Positions 34,293 to 43,607 of a stretch of DNA of 64,000 nucleotides are shown here, piece after piece. Numbering within the stretch: position 1 is the first letter of the stretch; every line of letters starts with the position of its first letter. Position numbers and translations under genes: made by a program. Source of the DNA: Actinokineospora pegani (GTDB lineage Bacteria > Actinomycetota > Actinomycetes > Mycobacteriales > Pseudonocardiaceae); contig NZ_WHOL01000040.1 of assembly GCF_009745975.1 (NCBI RefSeq), forward strand, positions 1 through 64,000. The letters run 5' to 3'. The notes below the pieces were generated by a model. That model ran no database searches and was not told where the DNA came from. It saw nothing but the letters and a program-made list of their open reading frames with translations.

Positions 34293-36608
34293 TTGACCCA
34301 CCACGTGGACACGAGTCCCGCCGCACCGGGCGCCGCCGAGGCGGCGCCCACCCCCGCGGGTCGGCAGCCCTCGGCCACCCGCCGGGTGCGGGCCAGGCTC
34401 GCCCGGCGCATCACCGCCCAGCGCCCCGCCGTGGTCAAGCAGGTCCTCGAACCGCTGGCCGCGGTCCACCGCGAACTGCACCCCAAGGCCGACCTGGCGC
34501 TGCTGCAGCGCGCCTACGACGTCGCCGAGGAGAAGCACCGCGCGCAGAAGCGCAAGTCCGGCGACCCCTACATCACCCACCCGCTGGCCGTGTCCACGAT
34601 CCTGGCCGAGCTGGGCATGGACACCACCACCCTCGTGGCCGCCCTGCTGCACGACACCGTCGAGGACACCGAGTACTCCATCGACGCGCTCACCGAGGAC
34701 TTCGGCGAGGAGGTCGCGCACCTGGTCGACGGCGTCACCAAGCTGGACAAGGTGCAGCTCGGCACCGCCGCCGAGGCCGAGACCATCCGCAAGATGGTCA
34801 TCGCCATGGCCCGCGACCCCCGGGTGCTGGTGATCAAGCTGGCCGACCGGCTGCACAACATGCGCACGATGCGCTTCCTGCCGCCGGAGAAGCAGGCCAA
34901 GAAGGCCCGCGAGACCCTCGAGGTGCTCGCCCCGCTGGCGCACCGGCTGGGCATGGCCACGGTCAAGTGGGAGCTGGAGGACCTGGCGTTCGCCATCCTG
35001 CAGCCCAAGAAGTACGACGAGATCGTGCGCCTGGTGGCCAACCGGGCGCCCTCGCGCGACACCTACCTGCAGAAGGTCGTCGGCGAGCTGGGGTCCAACC
35101 TGGAGAGCTCGCGGATCGACGCGCGGGTCGAGGGCAGGCCCAAGCACTACTACTCGATCCACCAGAAGATGATCGTGCGCGGCCGCGACTTCGACGACAT
35201 CCACGACCTGGTCGGGGTGCGCATCCTGGTCGACGACGTGCGCGACTGCTACGCGGCGATGGGCGTCGTGCACGCGCTGTGGCAGCCGATGCCCGGCCGG
35301 TTCAAGGACTACATCGCCCAGCCGCGCTTCGGCGTCTACCAGTCGCTGCACACGACGGTGATCGGCCCGGACGGCAAGCCGCTGGAGGTGCAGATCCGCA
35401 CGCACGAGATGCACCGCACCGCCGAGTACGGCATCGCCGCGCACTGGCGGTACAAGGAGACCAAGGGGACCCACACCGGGCCCGAGGTCGACGAGATGGC
35501 GTGGATGCGCCAGCTCCTGGACTGGCAGCGGGAGGCGGCGGACCCGGGCGAGTTCCTGGAGTCGCTGCGCTACGACCTGGCCACCAGGGAGATCTTCGTC
35601 TTCACCCCCAAGGGCGACGTGGAGACGCTGCCCGCCGGGTCGACCCCGGTCGACTTCGCCTACGCCGTGCACACCGAGGTCGGCCACCGCTGCATCGGCG
35701 CCCGGGTCAACGGCAGGCTGGTCGCCCTCGAGCGCAAGCTGGAGAACGGCGACGTCGTCGAGATCTTCACCTCCAAGGCCGAGGGCGCCGGGCCGTCCCG
35801 GGACTGGCTGGCCTTCGCCGCCTCGCCGCGCGCCCGCGCCAAGATCAAGCAGTGGTTCGCCAAGGAGCGCAAGGAAGAGGCGATCGAGGCGGGCAAGGAC
35901 GCCATCGCCAAGGAGGTGCGCCGGGTCGGCCTGCCGATGCAGCGCCTGGTCTCCGCCGACTCGGTGACCGCGCTGGCCCGCGAGCTGCGCTACCCGGAGG
36001 TCAGCTCCCTGTACGCGGCGGTGGGGGAGGGGCACACCTCCGCCCGGCACGTCGTGCAGCGCCTGGTCGCCCTGCTCGGCGGGGTCGACCACGCGGAGGA
36101 AGAGCTCGCCGAGCGCTCCACCCCGTCCACGATCACCCGCCGCCGCGGCTCCGGCGACGCGGGCGTGATCGTCAAGGACGCCTCGGACGTGTGGATCAAG
36201 CTGGCCCGGTGCTGCACCCCGGTCCCCGGCGACGACATCCTGGGCTTCGTCACCCGAGGCGGCGGGGTCAGCGTGCACCGCACCGACTGCACCAACGCCG
36301 ACGAGCTGCTCCAGTCGCCCGAGCGGCTGCTGGAGGTCGAGTGGGCGCCCTCGGAGTCGTCGGTGTTCCTGGTCGCCATCCAGGTGGAGGCCCTCGACCG
36401 GCACCGGCTGCTGTCCGACGTGACGAAGGTGCTGGCCGACGAGCGGGTCAACATCCTCTCCGCCTCGGTGCAGACCTCCCGCGACCGGGTGGCGGTGTCC
36501 CGCTTCTCCTTCGAGATGGGCGACCCCAAGCACCTCGGCCACGTCCTCAAGGTCGTGCGCAGCGTGGAGGGCGTCTACGACGTGTACCGGGTGACGTCGG
36601 GGTCCTGA
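34293..36608 (+). CDS. rel: bifunctional (p)ppGpp synthetase/hydrolase
   Basis: A 771-residue RelA/SpoT-type enzyme controlling the stringent response. The hydrolase HD domain shows [18 protein letters not shown] and [20 protein letters not shown]. The synthetase has [33 protein letters not shown] and [20 protein letters not shown]. These are followed by TGS ([20 protein letters not shown]), a conserved-Cys region ([20 protein letters not shown]) and a C-terminal ACT domain. TTG 34293 is preferred because GGGAG lies five bases ahead. Confidence 0.97.
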   Translation: MTHHVDTSPAAPGAAEAAPTPAGRQPSATRRVRARLARRITAQRPAVVKQVLEPLAAVHRELHPKADLALLQRAYDVAEEKHRAQKRKSGDPYITHPLAVSTILAELGMDTTTLVAALLHDTVEDTEYSIDALTEDFGEEVAHLVDGVTKLDKVQLGTAAEAETIRKMVIAMARDPRVLVIKLADRLHNMRTMRFLPPEKQAKKARETLEVLAPLAHRLGMATVKWELEDLAFAILQPKKYDEIVRLVANRAPSRDTYLQKVVGELGSNLESSRIDARVEGRPKHYYSIHQKMIVRGRDFDDIHDLVGVRILVDDVRDCYAAMGVVHALWQPMPGRFKDYIAQPRFGVYQSLHTTVIGPDGKPLEVQIRTHEMHRTAEYGIAAHWRYKETKGTHTGPEVDEMAWMRQLLDWQREAADPGEFLESLRYDLATREIFVFTPKGDVETLPAGSTPVDFAYAVHTEVGHRCIGARVNGRLVALERKLENGDVVEIFTSKAEGAGPSRDWLAFAASPRARAKIKQWFAKERKEEAIEAGKDAIAKEVRRVGLPMQRLVSADSVTALARELRYPEVSSLYAAVGEGHTSARHVVQRLVALLGGVDHAEEELAERSTPSTITRRRGSGDAGVIVKDASDVWIKLARCCTPVPGDDILGFVTRGGGVSVHRTDCTNADELLQSPERLLEVEWAPSESSVFLVAIQVEALDRHRLLSDVTKVLADERVNILSASVQTSRDRVAVSRFSFEMGDPKHLGHVLKVVRSVEGVYDVYRVTSGS

Positions 36609-36655
36609 CCGTTTTCGCCAAGACGCGCGCCGGGCCCGGCCCTAGCGTGGTCCGC

Positions 36656-37546
36656 GTGCAGACAGTCAGCCCCGAGTCCTTCGCCCGCGCCGAGACGTTC
36701 GTGTGGTCCGCCGCGCGCGTCCTCGACCGCCACCGCCACGCCCACCTGTTCGCCGACGGCCCGGCCGCCCCGGTGCTGGCCGCCCTGGCCGCGTACCGCA
36801 ACCCCGACGGCGGGTACGGGCACGCCCTCGAGCCCGACGGCCGCGGCCCGGGCAGCCAGCCGATCACCACGTTGACGGCCCTGCACGTCCTGCACGAGAC
36901 GGGCGCCGCCCCGGACGGTGTGGCCGACTACCTGGACTCCATCACCGCCCCCGACGGCGGCCTGCCGTTCGTCCACCCGAACGCCGCGGACTACCCGCGC
37001 GCGCCGTGGTGGCAGATCGCCGACGAGTACACCGGCGAGCTGCTGACCACCGCGAACCTCGCGGGCGCCCTGTGGCGGGCGGGCGTCACCCACCCCTGGC
37101 TCGACCGGGCCGCCGAGTTCTGCTGGCCCCGCCTCGAGTCGATCACCGCCACCCACCCCTACGAGGCGATGGGCGCCATCCGCTTCCTGGACTCCACCCC
37201 GGACCGCGACCGCGCCGAGCCCCTGGCCCGCCGCCTCGGCGCCTTGGTCCGCGACAGCGGCCACGTCCGCGTGGGCGATTCCGGCGCCCCCGCCGACGGC
37301 TACGCCGCCGACGAGGTCAAACACCCCCACGACTACGCGGTGACCCCGGACAGCCTCGCCCGCCACTGGTTCACCGACGAGGAGTTCGAGCACTCCCTCG
37401 ACCACCTGGTCACCGCCCAGCGCGAAGACGGCAGCTGGCGCGTCGACTGGCCGACGTGGACCCCGGTGACGGAACTCGAATGGGCAGGCATGCACACAGT
37501 GGACACCCTCGCCCAACTCCGCCTCTTCGGCCGCCTGGCAGGCTAG
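36656..37546 (+). CDS. alpha/alpha-toroid (prenyltransferase/squalene oxidase-like) protein
   Basis: A 296-residue soluble protein with repeat motifs of the terpenoid-cyclase/prenyltransferase toroid fold: YRNPDGGYGHALEPDGRGPG, SITAPDGGLPFVH and QREDGSWRVDWPTWTPV. Catalytic Asp motifs of true cyclases are not evident, so it is best called a toroid protein of unknown function. GTG 36656 was chosen over GTG 36647. It follows rel after 47 bases and may be co-transcribed. Confidence 0.7.
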   Translation: MQTVSPESFARAETFVWSAARVLDRHRHAHLFADGPAAPVLAALAAYRNPDGGYGHALEPDGRGPGSQPITTLTALHVLHETGAAPDGVADYLDSITAPDGGLPFVHPNAADYPRAPWWQIADEYTGELLTTANLAGALWRAGVTHPWLDRAAEFCWPRLESITATHPYEAMGAIRFLDSTPDRDRAEPLARRLGALVRDSGHVRVGDSGAPADGYAADEVKHPHDYAVTPDSLARHWFTDEEFEHSLDHLVTAQREDGSWRVDWPTWTPVTELEWAGMHTVDTLAQLRLFGRLAG

Positions 37547-37565
37547 ATGGGCAATTCGTGATCGG

Positions 37566-37877
37566 TCAGTGGTCGTAGGCGATCAGGGATCGGGTGATGG
37601 GTTGGCCGGTGGCGCGGTTGTGCCAGATCGCGGCGGCGAGGGCGAGGGTGCAGACCAGGTGCAGGCGCGCAGGCCCCGGAAGAACCGTGCGTGCGACGAG
37701 CAGTAGCCGTAGCCGGTCCACCCGGCCAGTTCCGAGCGTTTGGTCGTCTCGCGGGAGCGGGCGCATTCGAGCCGGGTTGTTGTAGCCGGACTGTTGTGGC
37801 AGGTAGGCGAACGTGCCGAGCATGTGTTTAGGTCGGTCTTCACAAACTGATCCTGGACACCCTTCGTCCGTATCCAA
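37566..37877 (-). pseudogene. eroded IS982-family transposase
   Basis: Three pieces of an IS982 transposase lie in order on the minus strand but in two frames: KHMLGTFAYLPQQSGYNN, then (other frame) CARSRETTKRSELAGWTG followed by YGYCSSHARFFRGLR, then back to RLHLVCT joined to LAAAIWHNRATGQPITRSL and IAYDH-stop. Compared with intact members as remembered, about 30 residues are lost between the first two pieces and about 100 between HLVCT and LAAAIWHN. It is a relic that cannot move by itself. No inverted ends were recognised. Confidence 0.75.
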
Positions 37878-37911
37878 CCACCGCCCCGACTGAGGACTTA
37901 CTCATCTAGAA

Positions 37912-38154
37912 CTAGCGCGTCTGCTGCTTCAGCGCGGCTCGGGCTTGCTCGCGCGCCTCCTTCTTCTCACCCTTCTCGACTTTGGCCCGCAGGTCGAGAA
38001 TGTCCTTCGCGTCCTTTGCGGCCTTACCTTCCCAACCATCGATTTTCTTGTTCAAGGCCGCTATTTCCTCGCGGAGGCCCATGGCCTGCTTGAGGTGCCC
38101 ATCCCGTGACTTGATCTTGCTTTCCAGGTCTCGCCGGTCTCTTTCCAGGGACAA
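37912..38154 (-). CDS. small coiled-coil protein, codon usage unlike neighbours
   Basis: An 80-residue, highly charged helical protein beginning SLERDRRDLESKIKSRDGH and continuing with LREEIAALNKKIDGWEGK and ILDLRAKVEKGEKKEAREQ. Heptad-like spacing suggests a coiled coil. Codons such as AGA, AAA, ATA, GAT, GGT and TTG are frequent, giving clearly lower GC3 than surrounding genes, which suggests recent transfer. No ATG or GTG begins the frame; TTG 38154 with GGAGA five bases ahead is the likely start. No family recognised. Confidence 0.5.
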   Translation of the reverse strand: MSLERDRRDLESKIKSRDGHLKQAMGLREEIAALNKKIDGWEGKAAKDAKDILDLRAKVEKGEKKEAREQARAALKQQTR

Positions 38155-38223
38155 CGCATCTCCAAGATCGTCGATCGAACACTGCGACCGCCCACAGTAC
38201 GATCTTTCCGCGGCCGCAACAGC

Positions 38224-38937
38224 TCACTCGGGGATCTGTCGTGGAACTGGCAGGTTTCCCCGGCCGACCAGGGTCGAGAGCGAGACGCCCGCGAACTCTC
38301 GGACGTCCTTGGCCAGGTGCGGCTGGTCGGCGTAGCCGAGATCGGCCGCGATCGCGCCGAAGTGCGTGCCCGTGCGGGCCTGCGACACCGCGGCGCTGAA
38401 CCGGAGGACGCGGTGCAGCATCCGGGGGCCGTAGCCGAAGGCGGCTTGGCAGTCCCGCCGGAGTTGGCGGGGGCTGCGGTTGAGCCGATCGGCCATGCCC
38501 CGCACGTCACCGGTCGTCGTGGCCAGACGACGCAGTTCGGTGGCCAGGGGGTCGGCGGGGGCGGGCAGGGCGCTGGTCAGCACCCGCTGGGCGTCGGCAG
38601 TGGTCGTGGTCTGCGCGAGGCGGTCGGCGAGTTCGCCCGCGCGCGGGTGCAGGTCGGCCAGGGGGACGCGGGCATCCACGAGGTCGCAGGCGGGGATGCC
38701 GAAGGCGGGCCGCAGCGAGGGGTAGCGGATGGCGACCAGGGTGCCCGGGAGCGGGGAGGACAGCTTCGCGGTGGTGTCCGGGCCCGCAAGCCACAGCTCA
38801 CCGGTCTCGCGGTGCCAGATGACGTCGGCGCACGCGTCGGGCAGGACCCGGGTCGGGGTGGTGTCGCCGAACCGGGTCCAGACGCAAGCGACGCCCGCCC
38901 CGGAGTCCCGGGACGGGCGTCGCTCGGCATAAGGCAT
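38224..38937 (-). CDS. AraC-family transcriptional regulator
   Basis: A 237-residue regulator with an N-terminal sensor-like domain (VWTRFGDTTPTRVLPDACAD, VAIRYPSLRPAFGIPACDLV) and a C-terminal AraC pair of helix-turn-helices (ADRLNRSPRQLRRDCQAAFG, FGAIAADLGYADQPHLAKDV). The ATG overlaps the stop of the upstream cyclophilin gene as TAATG, so it is translationally coupled to an extracytoplasmic isomerase, an unusual pairing. Targets unknown. Confidence 0.88.
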   Translation of the reverse strand: MPYAERRPSRDSGAGVACVWTRFGDTTPTRVLPDACADVIWHRETGELWLAGPDTTAKLSSPLPGTLVAIRYPSLRPAFGIPACDLVDARVPLADLHPRAGELADRLAQTTTTADAQRVLTSALPAPADPLATELRRLATTTGDVRGMADRLNRSPRQLRRDCQAAFGYGPRMLHRVLRFSAAVSQARTGTHFGAIAADLGYADQPHLAKDVREFAGVSLSTLVGRGNLPVPRQIPE

Positions 38938-39638
38938 TAGCCGACCGTGGCCGTGGTGATGGTGACCTCGGTGTTGGGCTTCCCGTCCTGCTCCGGCGTG
39001 GAGCCCGCCTCCGCGACCTTGGCGACGACGCCGGTCCCGGCGTCGTCCATCGTGCCGAAGACGGCGTAGTCCGGGGGCAGGGGGCTGTCCTGGTAGACCA
39101 GGAAGAACTGGCTGCCACCGGTGTTGGGACCGGCGTTGGCCATCGCGACCGTGCCCGCCGGGTAGACGACCGAGCCGCTGCGCTCGGCGGGCTTGAGGTC
39201 GGTCGGGTTCTCGTCGGGGATGGCGTACCCGGGGCCGCCCTGGCCCGTCGCGGTCGGGTCGCCGCACTGCAGCACCCAGATGCCCGCCGTGGTGAGCCGG
39301 TGGCACTTGGTGCCGTCGAAGTACCCGGACGAGGCCAGGTGGGCGAAGCTGCGGGTCGTGCAGGGCGCGTTCTCGGCCAGGGTGATCGCGACGTCGCCCT
39401 GGTTGGTCGCCAGGGTCACCGAGGCGGGGCGCTCGTCGGAGGTGGCGGGGGGCCGGCCGACGTCCTTGCCCGCCGAGGAGCCCTCCGCCACGTACTCGCA
39501 GGTGCCCGGCTCGGCCGCGGCGGGCGCGGTGGTCGACGCGGGGGGCTGCGAGTCCGTCGACCCGGTGCCCGACGTGCTGTTCCCACACCCGGCGAGCAGC
39601 AGCCCGCCCAGCGCCAGTGCGGCGGCGGTCAGCCTCAT
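38937..39638 (-). CDS. cyclophilin-type peptidyl-prolyl isomerase lipoprotein
   Basis: A 233-residue exported isomerase. The signal peptide ends in the lipobox LLLAGC, followed by a Ser/Thr/Pro/Ala linker and a cyclophilin domain with FDGTKCHRLTTAGIWVLQCG, AMANAGPNTGGSQFFLVY and YAVFGTMDDAGTGVV. The GSQFF core is intact; the Trp/His-Leu-Asp region of classical cyclophilins is replaced by DSPLPPDY. It overlaps the next cyclophilin gene upstream by four bases, so the two are tandem duplicates. Confidence 0.92.
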   Translation of the reverse strand: MRLTAAALALGGLLLAGCGNSTSGTGSTDSQPPASTTAPAAAEPGTCEYVAEGSSAGKDVGRPPATSDERPASVTLATNQGDVAITLAENAPCTTRSFAHLASSGYFDGTKCHRLTTAGIWVLQCGDPTATGQGGPGYAIPDENPTDLKPAERSGSVVYPAGTVAMANAGPNTGGSQFFLVYQDSPLPPDYAVFGTMDDAGTGVVAKVAEAGSTPEQDGKPNTEVTITTATVG

Positions 39639-40408
39639 GCGATCGCCACCGCGTCGATCTTGGCGGGCGAGGCAGGCTTGCCGTCGCTCGCACCGCCGTC
39701 CACGCCCTGGCCCGCGACCTCGTCGACGACCTTGAGGCCGTCCTCGGAGACGGTGCCGAACACCGTGTACTGCGGCGGGAGCTGGGAGTCGCCGAAGACG
39801 ATGAAGAACTGGCTGCCGTTGGTGTTCGGGCCGGAGTTGGCCATCGCCAGCGTGCCGCGCGGGTAGGTGAGGTCCGCGGAGACCTCGTCGTCGAACGAGT
39901 AGCCGGGGCCGCCGCCACCGGTGCCCGACGGGTCGCCGCACTGCAGGACCTTGAGGCTCTCGCCGGTGGTCAGGCGGTGGCAGTCGGTGCCGTCGAAGTA
40001 GCCCTGGCCCGCCAGGCTGGCGAAGCTGGCCACGGTGCACGGCGCCTTGGCCTGGTCCAGCGTGATCGGGACGTCCTTGCCGTTGAGCTTGATCGTGGCC
40101 GGGGTGGTGCCCTCGGTCTTGACCTGCTCGGGGTCCGGGGCGGTCGCCTCCTTGGCCGCGGGCTTGCCCTCGGTGACCGGGTAGGCGCAGTTGCCCGGAC
40201 CGGACGGGGTGGCCTGCTCGGCGGTGCTGGTGTCGTCGTCGCCGCCGATGTTGACCAGGAGGTAGACCACGCCGACAACGACGACGACGCCGACGACGGT
40301 GCTGATCACACCGATGAGCCGCCGCTTGCGCGCGCGTTCGGCCCTGTTGGCGAGCTGGCGTTCCAGCTTGGCCTTGGCCGCTTTCCGGCGCTGATCGTTG
40401 CTCGGCAC
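39635..40408 (-). CDS. membrane-anchored cyclophilin-type peptidyl-prolyl isomerase
   Basis: A 257-residue protein with a basic N-terminus (RRKAAKAKLERQLANRAERA), one transmembrane helix (VISTVVGVVVVVGVVYLLV) and an external cyclophilin domain (FDGTDCHRLTTGESLKVLQC, AMANSGPNTNGSQFFIVFGD, YTVFGTVSEDGLKVVDEVAG). It matches the ppiB-like gene placed between rel and the metallo-hydrolase in M. tuberculosis. The GTG start is divergent from the hydrolase gene. The downstream paralogue is a lipoprotein version of the same domain. Confidence 0.93.
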   Translation of the reverse strand: MPSNDQRRKAAKAKLERQLANRAERARKRRLIGVISTVVGVVVVVGVVYLLVNIGGDDDTSTAEQATPSGPGNCAYPVTEGKPAAKEATAPDPEQVKTEGTTPATIKLNGKDVPITLDQAKAPCTVASFASLAGQGYFDGTDCHRLTTGESLKVLQCGDPSGTGGGGPGYSFDDEVSADLTYPRGTLAMANSGPNTNGSQFFIVFGDSQLPPQYTVFGTVSEDGLKVVDEVAGQGVDGGASDGKPASPAKIDAVAIA

Positions 40409-40539
40409 CTGGCACCCTCCCTGACCTGACGATTCCGGCAGTGGCGCAGTCTATGGGCACCCCCGGTAAGAACAGTGTGGTGGTACCGGCCGATAGGCTG
40501 GGAAGCGCTTGAGAACACAGTCACCTTGGAGGTCTCCCC

Positions 40540-41247
40540 GTGCTGGTCGTCGGCTTCCCCGCCGGAGCCTTCCAGGCGAACTGCTTCATCATCGCCCCCG
40601 GCGAGGGCGCGCAGTGCGTCATCGTCGACCCAGGTCAGGACGCTGAGGAGCCGTTGGCCGAGGCCCTGCGCAAGCACCGGCTGACCCCGGTCGCCGCCGT
40701 GCTCACCCACGGCCACCTCGACCACGTGTACTCCGTCGCCCCGGTCTGCGACGGCAGCGACATCCCGGCCTGGATCCACCCCGACGACCGGTACATGCTC
40801 AGCGACCCGCTGCGCGGCCTGAGCCGCGAGTCGGCCGCGTTCTTCGGCGGCCTGGAGCTGCGCGAGCCCAAGCAGGTCCGCGAGATGACCGACGGCAGCG
40901 TCCTGGACCTCGCGGGCCTCACGCTCACCGTCACCCACACCCCCGGCCACACCGAGGGGTCGGTGGTCTTCGGCCACGACACCGCCGACGGCGACCACCT
41001 GCTGTTCGCGGGCGACACCCTGTTCGCCGGGTCCATCGGCCGCACCGACCTGCCCGGCGGGTCGATGGCCAGGATGACCGACTCGCTGCGCAAGCTGCTC
41101 AGCCTCGACGACGAGACCGTCGTGCTGCCCGGCCACGGCGGTGCGACCACCATCGGCCGGGAGCGGGCGAGCAACCCGTTCCTCACCGGGATGATCGACC
41201 TGGACGCCCCCGGCTCCGACCACAAGCACCGGGGTCAGGGCATCTGA
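40540..41247 (+). CDS. metallo-beta-lactamase fold hydrolase (glyoxalase II-like)
   Basis: A 235-residue zinc hydrolase similar to mycobacterial Rv2581c. The metal motif is LTHGHLDHVYSVAPV, with further ligands in HTPGHTEGSVVFG, FAGDTLFAGSIGRTDLPGGS and VLPGHGGATTIGRE. The usual second His/Asp pair of the THxHxDH motif is modified to HGHLDH. GTG 40540 has TTGGAGG upstream, and TAGGCT (40494-40499) may be its -10. In mycobacteria hisS follows it; here it does not. Confidence 0.9.
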   Translation: MLVVGFPAGAFQANCFIIAPGEGAQCVIVDPGQDAEEPLAEALRKHRLTPVAAVLTHGHLDHVYSVAPVCDGSDIPAWIHPDDRYMLSDPLRGLSRESAAFFGGLELREPKQVREMTDGSVLDLAGLTLTVTHTPGHTEGSVVFGHDTADGDHLLFAGDTLFAGSIGRTDLPGGSMARMTDSLRKLLSLDDETVVLPGHGGATTIGRERASNPFLTGMIDLDAPGSDHKHRGQGI

Positions 41248-41870
41248 TGGCCGACCGCGTCCCGCTCGACCTCGGCGAGCCCGCCTCCGCCCGGCGCAAG
41301 GGCTGCGCCACCGGCTTCGTCGTGCTCGTCTTCGGCGCCGCCGTGGGCGGTCTGGCCGGGCTCGTCGCCGGGCGGACCGCCGGGCTGATCGCGTTCGTCG
41401 TCGTCGCGGTGCTGCTCGGCGTGCTGGTGTGGGCGATGGCCAGCCGCACCGTGTGGCTGGAGGGCACCACCGTCGTCGCCCGCACCATCACCCGCCGCTC
41501 GGTCGACCTGGTCACCGCCGAGCGGCTGGAGCTGCTGGTCACCGACGTCCGGGGCGCGCGCACCATCGGCATCCTGGTCGGCTCCGGCCGCCGCTCGGTG
41601 AGCATGTCGCTGGCGGTCTACTCCGGCACCGGCGGGCGCGAGCTGGGCATCCTGGTCCTGCGCAAGCTCGCCGACATCTTCGCCACCAGCGAGAACACCG
41701 CCGGCCTGGTGTTCTCCGAGCTGCTGGTGGCCCAGTTGCGCGCCGAGGCCAAGGGCGAGGCCGCCCCGGACCGCCCGCTCTACCAGCTCGCGTCGGTCGC
41801 CCCGGCGGGCAGGCTGGCGCAGCGGCTCAAGCCGGAGGCGGTCACGCGCTTCGTGGCGTCCCTGGACTGA
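41247..41870 (+). CDS. membrane protein of unknown function
   Basis: A 207-residue protein with two adjacent hydrophobic helices (GFVVLVFGAAVGGLAGLVAG and LIAFVVVAVLLGVLVWAM) and then a soluble domain (TVWLEGTTVVARTITRRSVD, RRSVSMSLAVYSGTGGRELG). The layout resembles PH-like membrane proteins, but no family is assigned. Its ATG overlaps the upstream stop as TGATG. Its last 29 bases overlap the end of the convergent YibE/F gene. Confidence 0.75.
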   Translation: MADRVPLDLGEPASARRKGCATGFVVLVFGAAVGGLAGLVAGRTAGLIAFVVVAVLLGVLVWAMASRTVWLEGTTVVARTITRRSVDLVTAERLELLVTDVRGARTIGILVGSGRRSVSMSLAVYSGTGGRELGILVLRKLADIFATSENTAGLVFSELLVAQLRAEAKGEAAPDRPLYQLASVAPAGRLAQRLKPEAVTRFVASLD

Positions 41871-43497
41871 CCGGCTCCCTGACCGCGACCAGCGCGGCCA
41901 GTGCCGTGGTGACCGGGACGGCCGCCACCAGGCCGATGCTGCCCACCAGGGTCCGCACGATCTCCTGGGCGATCGACTGCGACTGCAGGATCGTGCCCAG
42001 CCCCACCCCGGAGATCGACGAGTAGAGCAGCACCGGCAGCGCCGCGCCCGCGTACGCCATGACCAGGGTGTTCACCGCCGAGGACACGTGGTCGCGGCCG
42101 ATCCGCAGCCCGGCCGCGTAGAGCTGCCGCCAGCCCAGGCCCGGGTTGGCCGCGCGCAGCTCCCACACCGCGCTGGTCTGGGTCACCGTCACGTCGTCGA
42201 GCACGCCCAGCGCGCCGATCACGATGCCCGCCAGCAGCAGCCCGCGCGTGTCGATCCCGTACCCCAGCGTCCCGACCAGCGTCGTCGCGTCCTCGTCCAG
42301 CCCGGTCAGCGACGACACGGCGGCGAAGACCGCGCTCAGCACCCCGATCAGCGCCAGGCTGACCATCGTGCCCAACACCGCCGTCGACGTCCGCGCCGAC
42401 AACCCGTGCGTCAGGTACAGCACCACGAACATGATCACGCCCGACCCGACCACGGCCACCCACAGCGGGTTCTCCCCGGCCAGGATCGCGGGCAGCACGA
42501 ACAGCAGCAGCACCACGAAGCTCAGCACCAGCCCCACCAGCGCCTTGAGCCCCTGCCACCGCCCCAGCACCAGCACGGCGAGGGCGAACAAGGCCGCCAG
42601 CACCGCCAGCGGCGCCCCCCGCTGGAAGTCGACCACCTGGTAGCTCTCCCCGGCGAGCGGATCACCCCCCGAGTACGACATGACCACGTCGTCCCCGACC
42701 GCGAACCGCGGCGTGCTCGGCTCGATCGGCACCACGGTCCGCACATCGCTGCCCGCGGCGTCCCCATCGGACATGAGCACCGTGAGCACCAGACACCGGT
42801 CCCCACCCGCATCGGACGACCCGCACGGCCCCACCTGCGCGGCGACGACCTCACCCGCGACCGCGCTCTGCAGCGAGGAGTTGACGGCGGTGGGGGTGTC
42901 GCCGGTGGGGAACAGGACCACCATGCCGACGAGGGCGGCGAGCGCGAACGGGGCGAGCAGGCCGAACAGCAGCTTGCGCACGGCGTCGGAGACGGGGGCG
43001 GCCGGCCCGTGTCCGTGTCCGTGCCCGTGTCCGGTGAGGACGATGTCGGGGTCTGGCTGGGGTGTGCGGGTGGTGTCCGGGGTCGAGTGGCTGCCGGGCT
43101 CTCGACGGGCACGGCGTGGGGAGGCGGTGTCGTCCGGGGTTGGGTGCTCGCTGGTGCGGTGGCGTCTTTGGGGGGTCTCGTCGGGGTCGCGTCGTCGTGG
43201 TTCGGGGTTGTCGGGTGGGACTGGGTGTTGGCCGGTGCCGGGGTGCCTCCGGGAGGCGTCGCCGGGGTCACGGCGTCCGCGCCGGGGGAGTCCGGGGTCG
43301 ACGGCCGGGTCTGGACGCGTGGTTCGGCGGGGCGGCGCGGGGTCGTCCGGGACCGGGTGCTGGTCGGTGCCGTGGCGCCCCGAGGCGGCCGTGCGGCCGT
43401 CCTCCGGGGCTCGTCGGCGGCCCGGTCGCGGCGCGTCGGGGTGCTGGGACCGGTCGGGCCGGACCCTCGGAATCGGCTGCGTGTCCCCGTCGTCCAC
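41842..43497 (-). CDS. YibE/F-family membrane protein with repetitive N-terminus
   Basis: A 551-residue protein. The C-terminal two thirds is a YibE/F multi-helix membrane domain (GLKALVGLVLSFVVLLLFVL, DDVTVTQTSAVWELRAANP, GRDHVSSAVNTLVMAYAGAA, SISGVGLGTILQSQSIAQEI). The first about 165 residues are Pro/Arg/Asp-rich with three imperfect repeats centred on QHPVPDDPAPPRR, QHPVPPDNPEPRR and EHPTPDDTASPRR, then a GHGHGHGHG stretch before the first helix. GTG 43497 was chosen from the domain edge. Function of the family is unknown, though export has been proposed. Confidence 0.82.
   Translation of the reverse strand: MDDGDTQPIPRVRPDRSQHPDAPRPGRRRAPEDGRTAASGRHGTDQHPVPDDPAPPRRTTRPDPAVDPGLPRRGRRDPGDASRRHPGTGQHPVPPDNPEPRRRDPDETPQRRHRTSEHPTPDDTASPRRARREPGSHSTPDTTRTPQPDPDIVLTGHGHGHGHGPAAPVSDAVRKLLFGLLAPFALAALVGMVVLFPTGDTPTAVNSSLQSAVAGEVVAAQVGPCGSSDAGGDRCLVLTVLMSDGDAAGSDVRTVVPIEPSTPRFAVGDDVVMSYSGGDPLAGESYQVVDFQRGAPLAVLAALFALAVLVLGRWQGLKALVGLVLSFVVLLLFVLPAILAGENPLWVAVVGSGVIMFVVLYLTHGLSARTSTAVLGTMVSLALIGVLSAVFAAVSSLTGLDEDATTLVGTLGYGIDTRGLLLAGIVIGALGVLDDVTVTQTSAVWELRAANPGLGWRQLYAAGLRIGRDHVSSAVNTLVMAYAGAALPVLLYSSISGVGLGTILQSQSIAQEIVRTLVGSIGLVAAVPVTTALAALVAVREPVSPGTPRSA
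43006..43032. repeat. hexanucleotide microsatellite encoding His-Gly repeats
   Basis: Four and a half units of a 6-bp repeat (GTGTCC/GTGCCC) lie in frame in the YibE/F gene and encode alternating His and Gly. Unit changes would lengthen or shorten the His-Gly run without shifting frame. Confidence 0.7.
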
Positions 43498-43607
43498 GGG
43501 GCCATTGTCCCAGCAGGCGCCCGGGTGCGGGTGGGGCAGGTTGGCGGTCAGCCCAGAACACGGTGCGCGCGCCGCCGAACCCGGCGCGTCAGACACGCCT
43601 GGGGATC

